This document shows positions 1-12,000 of a DNA stretch of 27,182 nucleotides, in pieces. The notes beneath the pieces are model-generated. The model was given only the letters and a program-made list of their open reading frames with translations. It had not been told where the DNA came from and made no database searches. The translations under genes were made by a program, and so were the position numbers. The DNA lies in assembly GCA_001724265.1 (NCBI GenBank), contig MEDY01000662.1:1-27182 (forward strand). The letters run 5' to 3'. Origin of the DNA: Rhizaria sp. SCN 62-66 (Eukaryota; Rhizaria, unplaced). The stretch's first letter is position 1; each line of letters begins with the position of its first letter.

Positions 1-3000
1 AGAGGCGGGGAAAACACCGCCCGTGGCCGCGGAGAGCGTGTCGATGGCGGCGATGATGCCCGCGGTCGGGGAGGTGTTCGAGGCCACGTTCTCGTCGTCG
101 TCATCGTCGTCCGCAGCGCCAGTGTCGTCGTTGTCGCTCGCGCTAGCAGCGTCGGCGACTGCATCAGTGCTTGCGCTGGCGGCGGGCACGGACTGGCCGA
201 ACGAGATGGGCTTGGACTCGGCAGATTCAGCAGTATCGGCAGCAGCAGGCGCAGACTCAGTCTTGGCAGCAGTCTCAGCGTCAGCGTCAGCGTCAGCGTC
301 AGCCTCAGTCTCAGGCTTGGTGGCATCAACAACAGGCTCGGCCTCGGCCTCGGTCTCAGCAGTAGCCTTCTCCGTAGCCTCAGCCTCAGCAGCAACAGCA
401 TCAGCAGCAGCAGCAGCCTCAGCGGCGGCGGAGGCCTCAGCGGCAGCGGCGGCCTCGGCGGCCTTCTTGGCCTGGCGCGCCTCGCGGCGTGCGTCGCGGG
501 CACTCACGCGCGCGGCCTCGGCCTTCTCAGCCTTCCCAGCGGCCTCGGCGGCCTCGGCGGCGTCCTTGGCCGCCTTGGCCTCGAGCGCAGCGGCGCGGGC
601 GCGGCGGCGCGCAGCCCACAGCGCGGCGCGCGCGCGGACCGCGTCGGCGGCCACGGCGGCGGCGGCGGCCGAGAGCGCCGCGGAAAGCGCGACGGTGGAC
701 AGTGGCACGCCCGGGTCGGCCTCGGCCTCCGCGTCGGCCGCAGCTGCGGCGGCGGCAGTGGCGGCGGCAGCGGCCTTGCGGGCCCTCTTGCTGACGTGGT
801 TCTTGCTCGGCTCAGCCGCAGTCGCTGCAGCGGCGACGGGGGCGGGGGCGGGGGCGGGCGGCGCGGGGAGGTTCGGGAAGACGGCCGCGTCGGCCTCAGT
901 AGCCGTGGCGCCGACGCGGACGGCGACGGCGACGAGCGAGGGCGTCAGCGAGGCCGCGGCGCGGTGGCGCAGCCCGGCCGCCGTGAGCGCCACGCGGTCG
1001 CGGGCCGCCAGCGCGCGCGCGCCCGTGACGCCCGCGGCCGAGAGCGCGACGAAGGGGGCGAAGAGCGCGGTCACCGCGGGCGCCAGCAGCAGGGCCAGCT
1101 CGCCCGCCGCGCCAGTCGCGGCGCCGGCAGCGGCGGCCGCGGAGGCAGGCGTGACCGGGGCGCGCGTGGCGAAGCCGGCGCGGGCGAAGAGGCTCGCCAG
1201 TGCGGCCAGGGCCTCGTGCGCGGGTGTCACGGCGACAGGGACCTCTGCGGCGACAGGGGCCACAGGGGTAACAGAGGCGGCGTCCTCAGAGGCGGCAGCG
1301 ACGGTGGCTGCAGACTCCTCAGCAGCGGCGACAGACACTGGGGTCGCGTCGGTGGCAGCGGCAGCGGTGGGCTTGGCGGCGACGGAGTCCTCTTCGGACT
1401 CAGCACTGTCACTCTCGCTCTCGCTGTCACTCTCCGCCTCGGCCTCAGGCTCGGCCTCGGTCTCGGCGGCAGCGGCCGCGGGCTCGGACTTGATGGGGGC
1501 CGTGCTGTTGGCGGCGGCGGCGGGCGTGATGAACTCGACCACTTCCTCGCGGCTCTTCTTCGCGGCGGCCGCGGCGGCGGCGCGCGCGCGGCGGCCGGCG
1601 CGGCCGGTCAGGCTCTCGGCGCCCGGGAAAGCGCTGTAGTAGGCAACACCGCCGCGGCGGCGACGGCCCTTGGCGGCGGGCTCGGGTGCGAGCGCGTCCG
1701 AGACGGCCTTGAGCGCGCGGGCCCAGCCGCGGCGGCCGAGCCCGTCGCCGTGCTGTGTGAGCACAAACTCGGTGTACTCGCGGGCCCAGTCCTCCTCGCT
1801 CCCGGTCAGCGCGGCAGCGTCCTTGGCGCTGGCGCTGCTCGAGCTGCGGAGGGCGGGGGCCATGGCGCGCGCGGCGGCGTACGTGGCCAGGATCGAGGCC
1901 AGCGCGACCGCGGCGGCGTACGTCGCGGGCAGCGGGGCCGCCAGCGTCGACGCGAGCGCCTCGCCCTTGGCCGCCGCGGCGACCGCGGCCTCGGCGGCGG
2001 CGGCGCGCCACAGCGTGATGACGCGCGTGTACGTCGCGGCGTAGGCGGTCGCGAAGGTGGCGGCGGCCGCGGCGTCGGCGGCGGAGGCCTGCACGGGGCC
2101 CGTCGACACGCCCGCGGCAGGGGCGGCGGCCGCGGCGGCGAGCGCGCGCGCGTCGATGCGGTCCTGGAGCGCGACAACGTAGGCGAAGGCCAGCGCGGCG
2201 GCCGGGGACGCGAAGGCGGCCGCGGTGGACACGCTCACGGTCGCGCCAGTCGGCTGCGCGGCGCCCGGGACGGTCAGAGAGGCCGCGACGGCGATGGCGC
2301 CGGTGGCGTCGGAGGACGGCGCGGCGGCGAGCGGGGACACAGAGGCGGGCACGGCGGTGTCGGCATGGCAGTAAAGCGCGGTCACGTCCACGGGTGCGAA
2401 CGAGAATGCACTTGAGATGCCGCAGCGAGCGAGCAGCGCGGTCTCCGCGTCGTCAGCCGCGGCGTGGACGTTGGTCTCGTCGTCGTCCTCGGCGACCGCG
2501 GCGAGCCCCGTGGTGGTGATGTTGGTCTGCGTGAGCCCGGCGCCCGTGGCGGTGACGCTGAGCGCGCTCGTGTTGGCCGCGGCCTCGGAGGCTGCGGCGG
2601 AGGTGTCGCCCGCGCCGCCGTACTGGAAGTGCGCCGACACAGACGCCGTCGACGCGGTCGAGTCGTCAAGCGCAGAGGCGTTCGAGTCAACCGCAGTACC
2701 AGCGGAGCTTGCCTCAGCATCCGCGTCAGCAGGAGCAGCGTTGGCGAGGGAATCGTTGAGGCCGAGGCCGTCCTCCGTCTGAGACATGTCAAGGAAGTTG
2801 TCCGTCTCAAGCGCAGTCCCAGCCGCAGTCTCAGCCTGAGCCTCAGCGGCAGCGGCAGGGGCAGCGGCAGCGACAGGGACAGGGACGCCAGCGGCCTGCG
2901 CGATCATGGCGGCAGTGGCGGCCTCGATGCGGCGGCGCACGACGGCCTCAGCGGCGGCGCGGTCCTCCGCGCCGGCGCCGGAGCCCGCGATGGCGGCCGC

Positions 3001-6000
3001 GGCGGCGCGCGCGGGGGCGGCGGGGTCGACCCAGCGCACGCCCCACATCTCCAGTCCGCTCACAGTCGCAGCCGGCGCAGAGACAGAAGCAGCGGCGCTG
3101 ACTGTGGAGCTAGAGCTGGGGCTGGCGGGCACGGCGGTGGCGGCGGCGACGTCAGGGGCAACGAGCAGGGGCAGGAAGCCCTCGGCGAGGCAGCGCGACA
3201 CCTGCACGCGCGTCGACAGCGCCAGCGTGGCGGCCACGGCGGCGCCCTCCACGCCGGCCTCCGCGGCCACGGGCGCAGCGACGGGGACGGCGCCGAGTAC
3301 GGCGGCAGCAGCAGCGGAGGCAGCGGCGAGCGTGACGGCGCCGAGGTGGCCGGGCCTCGTGCCGGGCGTGGCCGCGGCGGGCGCGGCGACGGCGGGCGGC
3401 AGCGAGACGAGCGTCTTGACCTCGCCGCTGCTGTGCACGAAAAGCGTCACGGCCACCACGGGGCGCGACGCGGCGGTCGCGGCCGCGGTCGTCGCGGCGC
3501 GTGCGGCCGCGGTGGCGGCAGCCGCGGCGTCGTCGTCGTCCTCGGCGTCGTCGCCCGCGGCCGTCACGGCGGGCGCGTCGACAAAGGCGTAGCCGTAGCG
3601 GCCGTTGCCGACGCCGCTGCTCGCGGACGCGCTCGCGGCCGCCGCGGCGGTGCGCGCGGCGAAAGAGAGCACGAGAGCGCGCTCTTTGTCTTCATCGCCC
3701 ACTGTCGCCGCATCAGAAGCGGAGACGAGGCGGGCGTACTCAGCGCTAACCGTGGCGAGCATAGTGGGCGCGGGCGTGGCCACGGGCAGCCAGCTGCCGC
3801 GCACGGCGAGGCGCGCCGCCTCGGGGCTCGCGGGGTCCACGGCGGCCGTCGCGGCGGCGGCAGCGGCGGCGGTGGCGCCCACGGCGGCAGACAGCATGCT
3901 CGCGGCGGCGGCGGCGGCCGGGGCGGGGAAGACCGGCACGGGCGCGGCGCGGCGGCGCGGCGCGGCGGGCTTGTTGGCGGACGTAGCAGCGGCAGCGGCA
4001 GCGGCGGCAGCGGCGGAGGCGGAGCCAGGGCCAGCCGAGGTGGTCGCGAGCTTGTTCTTGGACGGACCGGCCATGAGCTCAGCCAGCGACACGTTGCGCT
4101 TGGCGCCCTCGCCCGCGGCGGCCACGGCGGCCATCGTGGCGCGCGCCTCGGCCGCGGCGCGGGCGGCAGCGGAGCCAGGGGCCAGACTGCCGGCGCTTGT
4201 GCTACCGAGGATGAGGTCCTCCGCGCTCACCGCGGCCGCAGCAGCAGCGGCAGCGGCGGGAGAGACAGCGGCGGCGACGGCGGGCGCGGCCGGGAGCGCG
4301 GCGGCGGCGGCGGCGAGCGCGGCGCGCGGCGCGACGAGGCGCCACTGGCCGTGCGCCAGCAGCCCGGCGCCGCGCGCGACGGCCAGGGCCACCGAGGCGG
4401 GGTCGGCCGCGGCGGCCAGCGGGGACAGGAGCAGGCCCGACGCCGCGGGCGCGGCCAGGGCCGCCACAAGCAGGCGCGCGGCCGCCGTAGCGGTCTCGGC
4501 GTCGACATCGTCGGCGGCGGCGGCGCCTGCACTCTTGTCGCTGACAGAGGGCGAGAGGAGGGCAACCGCGCGGGCCAGCACGGGCGCCGCGGAGGCGGCC
4601 ACAGCGTCAGCCGCGGCCTGTGCCTGCGACTTCGTCTCAGCAGCAGCAGCAGCAGCAGCGGGAGCGGGAGTGGCAGCGGCAGCGGCAGACTGGGGGGTCT
4701 TGAGCGAGCGAGCGATGGCGACGAGCGCGGTGGCGGCGCGCTCCTGCTCCACGGCGCGCGCGCGGGCCGCGGCGACGGCGGCCGAGGGCGCGTTGGGCGC
4801 CGCAGTGGCTGCCACGCGCACGCGCGCGCGCACCGAGAGGTCCGCTGTGAGGTAGCACACCAGGCAGTCGACGCGGTCGCGCGCGGAGAAGGCGCCCGCG
4901 GCGGCGGCGCGCTGCCAGGCCGAGAGCGTGACCCAGTGGCGGGCGGCGCGCGCGCGCAGCCACGCGGCGACGGGCAGCGCGACGGGCAGCGCGGCGGCCC
5001 CGGTGGCGCCGGCCGCGGGCTGCGAGACGCGGAAGCAGTCGGCCGCGGCGAAAGCGGCGAGGTACGGCGCGTCGGCGCGCACGGGGACCGCGGCGGCGGA
5101 GCCAGACGCGGCGGTGGCGACGGCGAGCGCGGCGGCGGCGCGGGCCGTGACGTAACCCGCGGGCACGGGCGACGCCAGCGGCAGCGGCGGGGTGACCGTG
5201 AGCGCGCGCGCCCACGCGGGGACCGAGCACTTCGCGTCAGTCCCGCTCTTGTCCTTGCCCTCAGCGGCGGTGGCAGCGGCGAGCGATGTCTCGAGGATCT
5301 TGGCGAAGACGGCGACCAGCAGCGCCTCTTGGCCCAGCGCCTCGCGCTCCGCGCCCGCGGCCGCGGGGGCCACGGTCGCGGCGGGCAGCGGGTGCCGCAG
5401 CCGGTACGCCGCCGTCGCCAAGGCCGCCGCGACTGCGGCGCCGGTGTAGGCCTCGCGGTCGGCCCCAGCCACGTCGGCGGCGGCCAGGGGCGCGGCCAGC
5501 GCGGCGGCGACGCGGGCGAAGAAGCGCGCGTGCGCGGCCGCGGCGGCGGTGATGCCGGCGTCGGCGTCGCCCAGGGGCGTCTCGCCCGCGCCGGCAGCCG
5601 TCGCCGCAGCCGCAGTTGCAGTAGCAGCGGCAGGGAGGTCCTCGAGGGGCTCGCCCGCAGCGGCAGCGGCGTCAGCGGCGGCGGTGGCGGCGGCGCGCGC
5701 CTTGTCCGCAGCCTCCTTGGCGTGCGTGCGCGCCTCCTCGGCGACCTCAACGTCGATGAGCGCCAGCAGCACCGAGTTGTCACGGTTCACCCCCGCCAGC
5801 ACGGCGGCGCGCGCGCGGAACGCGGCCGCGGTCGCCACAGTCGCGAGGACACGGGGCAGCGCGGCAAGCGCAGGGGACACCGCGAGAGCGGCAGCAGTGT
5901 TGGCAGCGAGGACGGCGAGGGCCGCGGCGAGCGCGGCGGCCACGGCGGCGCGGTCGGTGCTGCCGACCAGGGCCAGTAGCGCCTGCGCGCGCGCCGCGGG

Positions 6001-9000
6001 GGCCACGACGGCGGGCGGCACCGACACCATCTTGAGGGCGACGACGCTGTCATCGCCCGTAGCGGGGCCGACGGTGAGGGTGAGCAGCACCGCGTCGCGG
6101 GCGGCCGCGGCGGCGGCGAGCGCGGGCGGCAGCGGGGCGGGCGCGGGCACCGTGAGCAACTGCGCGGCGGCGACGAGCAGCGCCCAGTCGGCGTCGGCGC
6201 TCTCGGCCTGCACGGCCGCGGCAGACACGCGCACGGGGCGCACCGAGGCCAGCGCGGCCGCGAAGGCCGACTCGGCCGCAGCGGCCTTGGCCCTGGCCTC
6301 GGTCTCAGCCTCGGTCTCCGTCTTCGTCTCGGCGTCGGACGCGACAGGAGTCTCGGCCGCGGCGTCGGGAGCAGACTCCGTAGCGCCGGCAGCGCCGGCA
6401 GCGCCGGCAGAAATGAGGGACTTGGCCCAGCTCTTGATGGTGCTGGTGTCGGCGAGCGTGCCCGCGGCGGCGCCGGCGACGGTGACGTTGCCCTCGGCCG
6501 AGGCGGCCACAGCGCCATCGGCGTCGGCGCAGGCGCCCGTGAGCGAATAGAAAAGCGCGACCTCGTCCTTGTCCTCTGTGTCCACGACAGCCTCGGCCTC
6601 GACCTCAGCCTCGGGCTCGGGCGCGTCGACGTCCTCGGACACGGCCTCACTCTTCGCAGCGTCAGCCTCGGGCTTCGCCACGGGATCGGCCTCGGACTTG
6701 TCCGCGTCGGGCTTGGCATCGGCCTCAGCAACAGGGGCAGGAGCAGGAGCAGCGACGGGAGTGGGGACGGGGACGGGCTCAGGGAGGATACCGCCCCGGC
6801 CGCAGGCGACGACGTGGCGCGCCATCACAAGCACTTCGGGCACCGTAGCCGCAGCATCGACCTTAGTCTCAGCCTTTGCATCCGTCTTGCTCTCGCTCTT
6901 GTCCTCAGACTCGGCCTCCGCGGCAGCCACCTTGGCCTCAGCAGCCTTGGCCTCAGCAGCAGCGGCGGCCGCGGCGGCGCGGCGGTCCTGCTCCTTCTTG
7001 AGTGCGGCGACGGCCTCGGCGGGCGCGCGCGTCGCGGCAGCGGCCCACTGGCGCTTGCGGGCCGTGGCGCGCGCGGCGTCAACGAACTCCTGGTTCTTCT
7101 TCAAACTCGCCTCGGCGCGCGCCAACCGGGCCTCGGCGCGGATCGCGGCACGGCGGGCCGCGAAGGCGCGCGCGTGCTGCGCGGCCGCGGCGGCCACGGT
7201 CAGCACGGCCGCGGCGCCCGCGCGCACGGTGGCGGCCGCGGCGGCGAGCTGCGCCGACTCGGTGCCGCCCATCGCGGCCGCGGCGGCCGTCGCCGCGGCG
7301 GTCACCGCAGCGTTCTCGTCGTCGCCTGCGTTGGCGGGGGTCGGGGCGGCGTCGGGGTGCGCGAGGCGGATGTGCGCCAGAGAGCGCGTGCGGTGCAGCG
7401 CCGCGACGCCGCGCACGGCCGCGGTGAGCAGCGCGGCGGGCGACTCGGCGGCCACGGCGGCGGATGCCTCCTCGGCAGCCAGGAAGGTCGACAGCGCGGC
7501 GGCGGCCTTGGCCACAGCCTCCTCGTGCTTGGCCTTCTCCCGGGCCTCCTTGGCCTCGGCACTCTCGCCCGCGGCGCTAGTGGCGGCGGCGGCGTCGTCC
7601 TTCTTCTCCTCCTCCGCGGCGGCAGCAGGAGCGGCCGCGGCGGCGGCGGGAGCGATGGGCGTGGTGAGGCCGAGCGCGGCGAGCATGCGGACGGCGGCGC
7701 GCGTGGCCGCGGCGTCGGCGACAGCGCGGCCGACACCCGCCGCGGTCGCCATCGCCAGCGCCGAGGCCTCGTTGGCGAACTCGGGGCCCTGCAGGCGGGC
7801 CTCCCAGTCAATCACCTCCTTGGCGGCGGGCGCGGGGGCAGCGGCAGCCTCAGGCTTCGCTTCGGGCTCGGGTTTGGATTCAGACTCAGCCTCAGGCTTA
7901 GCCTCAGGGTCAGCATCGGCGTCGGCATCAGCGGGCTTGTCATCAGAAGCCTCAGTAGCATCTGCATCAGCCTTAGCCTCAGCCTCAGCAGCGGCCTTGT
8001 CGGCAGCCTCCTTCTCAGCCTTCGCCTTCTCTTCCGCAGCGGCCTTGGCAGCCTCAGCGGCCTTGGCAGCGGCCATGTCGACGGCGAGCGCGTCCGCGGC
8101 CGCGATGGCGGCGGCGCGGGCGGCGGCGGCGGCGACGCGGGCCGGCGCGGCGGCGAGCAGCGGCAGCGCGGCTGTGGCCCAGGCGTCGGTCACGGCCGAG
8201 GGCCGCAGCAGGCGCAGCGCCACCGCGCGCGGCGTGAACAGACGGCCCCACGCGGACGCCGCGGGCGCGGGCGCGGGCGCGTTGGCCTCGGCGGCAGCCG
8301 CGGCGGCCTCGAGCGCAGCCACGGACGCGGACGTCGCGGCGCCGGCGGCGGGGGCCGCGGGAACGGCGAAGAAAAGCGCCAGCACGTCGGCGCCGGTCAC
8401 GCCCTTGCCGATCGCGGCCTCGAGTGCGGCCGCAGAAGACGCGGCAGCGCACGCAGCGGATGCGGTCGCGTTCGCGGGCGCGGCGAGGAAGGCAGACTTA
8501 AAGGCGCGGGCCGCGGCGACGCGCGCGAGAGCCTGCGCGCGGCGGCGCAGGCGCTGGGCGCGGGCCGCAGGGGCGCGCGCCTCGGTGGCTGACAGCGACG
8601 CCAGCGCGGCCGCAAGCGCGCGACGGTGGTACGTCAGGCGGCGCAGTGGCGCGAGGGCCGGGAGCGCGGCCGCGGAGGGCTCGCAGTGGGCTGCGAAGGC
8701 GGCCGCGGGGGAGAGAGGCGCCGCGACAAGAGCGACAGAGGACTCGGTCTCGGTCTTCGTCTCGGTCTCAGTCTTAACAGCAGCAGTCTCGGGTTCAGCG
8801 CCAGCCTCAGCAACGACCTCAGCCTTCTCGGCCTCGGTCGCAGTCTCGGCCTCGTCCTTGGCATCAGCCTCAGCAGCAGCATCAGCCTCAGTCTCAGGCT
8901 CAGCATCTGCCTCAGCCTCGGCCTTGCCCACAGGCTCAGCCTCAGCGACAGCCTCGGGCTCGGGCTCAGCGACGACGGGGATGAAGACCGCCTCGGGGAA

Positions 9001-12000
9001 GGGAACCAACGCGACGTACACAGTCTCCAGCCCAGCGGCGACAACCTCCTCGGCCGTGGCCTGCGCGGCGGACGCCGTGAGCCCGCCGCGGCGGCCCGTC
9101 TCGGCGGCCTCCAGCGCGGCCAGCAGCAGCGCGCCGGCGTCACAGTCATCAACGCTGTCCGCGCTGCCGCTGGCGCTGGTCTCGCTCTTGCTCTTGCTCT
9201 TGCTCTTCTTGGTGAGGCGGGCGCGCGCGGCGGCGACGCTGCTGCGGAGCGCCTGTGCGTTGCCCGAGGCCGCGGCCCAAGCGGCGTACACTTCCAGCGC
9301 GCGGCGCACGGCGGCGGCCGCGGCGGACAGACAGGCGGCCTTGGCCTCAGCGTCCGCCTCAGCGTCCGCCTCGGCATCAGCGGCGTCGGCAGCGTCGCTG
9401 GCGACGGGCTTGGGCTTGCTGTTGCCGGCGAGCCAGCGGGTGAGGCGCGCGATGTGACGCGAGGTCAGCACGCCCTCGATCTCGTCCTCCTCCTCGTCGT
9501 CGTCGTTGGCGCCGGTGCCAGAAGACTTGGCGCCGGATACGGAGTTGCTGCTGCTGGGGAAGGCGAACGTCGCGACGCCGGCGGCGCGCGCGGCGGTCGC
9601 GGCCTCGGTCGCGGCAACCCACGCGGCGCGTGCGGCAACCCAAAGCCCGGGCGCGGCGGCGCGGGCCGCGGCGGCCTCGCTCACGGCGGCCGCAGAGGCC
9701 GCGGCGGCGCAAAGAGGCGCCGGCACGGCGGCGGTGTCGAGCGCCAAGACCGGCGCGGGCGCGGCGGCCAGGGCGGCGGCGAGCTGCGGCAGCGACAGCG
9801 GCGCGCTGGTGTCGACGGCAGTAGCAGCAGCGACTGCAGCGGCCTCCTTGCCGGCGTCGGCGTCGGTCTTGGACTCGGCACCGTCGGCGGGCTTGTTGGC
9901 GTTGGCGATGAGAGCATAGAGGTCGGCAACGGTGAGGTCGCGCAGCAGCGGGTGCGCCCCGAGGGCGGCCTCCACGGTCTCGGCCAGACTGGGGTCAGCG
10001 ACCACGGGCTCAGTCACGACAGGCTCGGTGACAGCAGGCTCCTCGGTAGCAGCGGACTCAGCGGCGGGCTCGGTCAACTCAGCAGCAGGGGCAGCGGCAT
10101 CAGTCGACTCCGCCTCAACGTCAGCATCAGCCTTGACAGCCTCGGACTCGGCTTCAGTGTCAGCCTTAGCGGACTCAGCCTCAGTGGTCTCCTCAGCATC
10201 GGCCTTGCAAGTCTCAGCCTCAGCCTCAGTAGCCTCAGCAGCAGCCTCAGCTTCAGCCTCAGTAGCCTCAGCAGCGACGGGCACAGCGATCGGGACGGCC
10301 TCAGCAGCGATGCGCGCGCGCACGAGAGCGCGGGCCGCGTTAACCCTGTCGACGAGCGCCTGCGCCTGCGCCGCGCTCACCGTCTCGGTCGTGCGCTGCG
10401 CCCTGGCCTTCGCCGTCGCGATGATGGGCGCCGCGTCGGCCTCCCACTCCTCCTGCTCGTCGTCCTCCTCGGCCTCAGCCTCAGCAACAGCGTCGGCGTC
10501 GGCCTCAGCAGAGGCCTTGATGGCGTTGGTGTCGTCAATTACCTTCTCAGCACCGCCGACAGTGGTGCTAGAACTGGCCTGTGCGCTGGCGGGCTTGGCG
10601 CGCGGGTCGACGCCGCAGAGGTCGTCGAGGTCGTCCTCGGCCACCACCGCGGGCTCGTCGTCGTCGGCAGCACTGCGCTTGCTGTGGGCGAGCGCGGCTG
10701 TGGCCGAAGTGCACACCTGGTCCTCGTCCTGCTCCGAGTCGGACCAGCCGCCCGCGAGCGCTGCGGGGCAGGCCTCAGCCGCCAGCGCGCGGGCCAGCTC
10801 GCCCTCAATCGCGCTCGCCACGCGGTCGAACGGACTCGCCTCGCTCGAGTCGGTACTCGCAGTCGTAGCAGTGAACGAAGCAGAGCTCGCGGCGGTGCTG
10901 TTGATGATGTTCGTGGCGGCGGTGGTGCGGAGCTTGGCGAAGGCGCGGTCGTGCGCGATGCGCCCCGCCACGGCCGCCGTCACCACGGCCTCGACCTCGC
11001 CCCACGCGGCTGCGCTCTCGGCCGCGGTCTGGCCCTGCGCGGCGGAGCGCGCCTGGAGCAGCTCGCGGACCGCGGCCACGCCCTGCTGCAGCGCGTCGGC
11101 CGTCGCGGGCCGCTGCGGCGCGCCGGGCAGCAGCTCCGCGCGCGCTGCGACGTAGCCCTCGGACCGCGTGCCAGCCACCCAGGCGGGGTTCTGCGCGCGG
11201 CCGTACGCCTGCGCGGCCACAGCCTCGGGGGGGACGACCTAGAGTAGATCACAAAAAAAGACAAGAAAACGAAGGCAGTTGTGAGGGTTGATATATCATA
11301 AAAAGCACTTGGATGGAAAACTATGAACGACGTTTGAATAATGGAAATGATGTTTTTGAACGAGTATAATAACCAGTTTAAACGCAATCGACATGGACGC
11401 ACCTGGTACGGCTCCTGGCCGTCGACAACGGTCGCGGGCCCCCACTCGCGGGGGTCGAAGTGCGAAGCGAGCCGCAGCAGCAGCCGCACGTCGCCGACCC
11501 CGGCCGCGAGCACGCTGCCCGCGGTCGCGCCACCGTCGGTGTGGGCCGCGGCGTCGGCGGCGGCGGCGGCGAGCGCCTCGAGCGCCTCCGGCTCGGCGGC
11601 GGCGACGGCGCGGCCGAGCACGCGCACCGCGGGCCACACGCCCAGGTATGCGGCGTAAGGCAGCAGCGCGAGCTGCGTCGCGGTCGGCAGCGCCAGCGCG
11701 TGGAACGGCAACTGGTAGGCGGCCCAAAAGGCCTCGACCGCCTGGCGCGGGTCCTGCAGCAGGTACGCCGCATCGAGCCGCGCCAGCGCCAGCGCGCGCA
11801 TCGCGGCCGCGCTCGCGGCCAGAGCGGCAGCGTCGGTCTCGGCGCTCGAGGAAGACGCGGAGGACAGGGCAGAGGCGGACGTGGCGGTGAGGGCGGCAAC
11901 CTGCGCGGCCGAGAGGTCGAGCACGCGCCACACGCGCAGCAGGTGCGCCCGGGCCGCCTCCTCGCCCGTGGCCGCAGAGGCCGCAGTAGCGGCGGCAGCG

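Noticed and set aside
2464-5979. Plus-strand open frame of 1171 codons
   Set aside because: It lies opposite the uninterrupted minus-strand exon on the same codon boundaries. Its product is Gly/Arg-rich with no domain, as expected for the antisense of Ala-rich, GC3-biased coding sequence.
23-11155. Series of Ala/Ser-rich plus-strand frames (for example 23-1639, 6569-9457, 9932-11155)
   Set aside because: They look protein-like but are broken by stops at several places, whereas the minus frame is open throughout and joins to an intron with proper splice sites.
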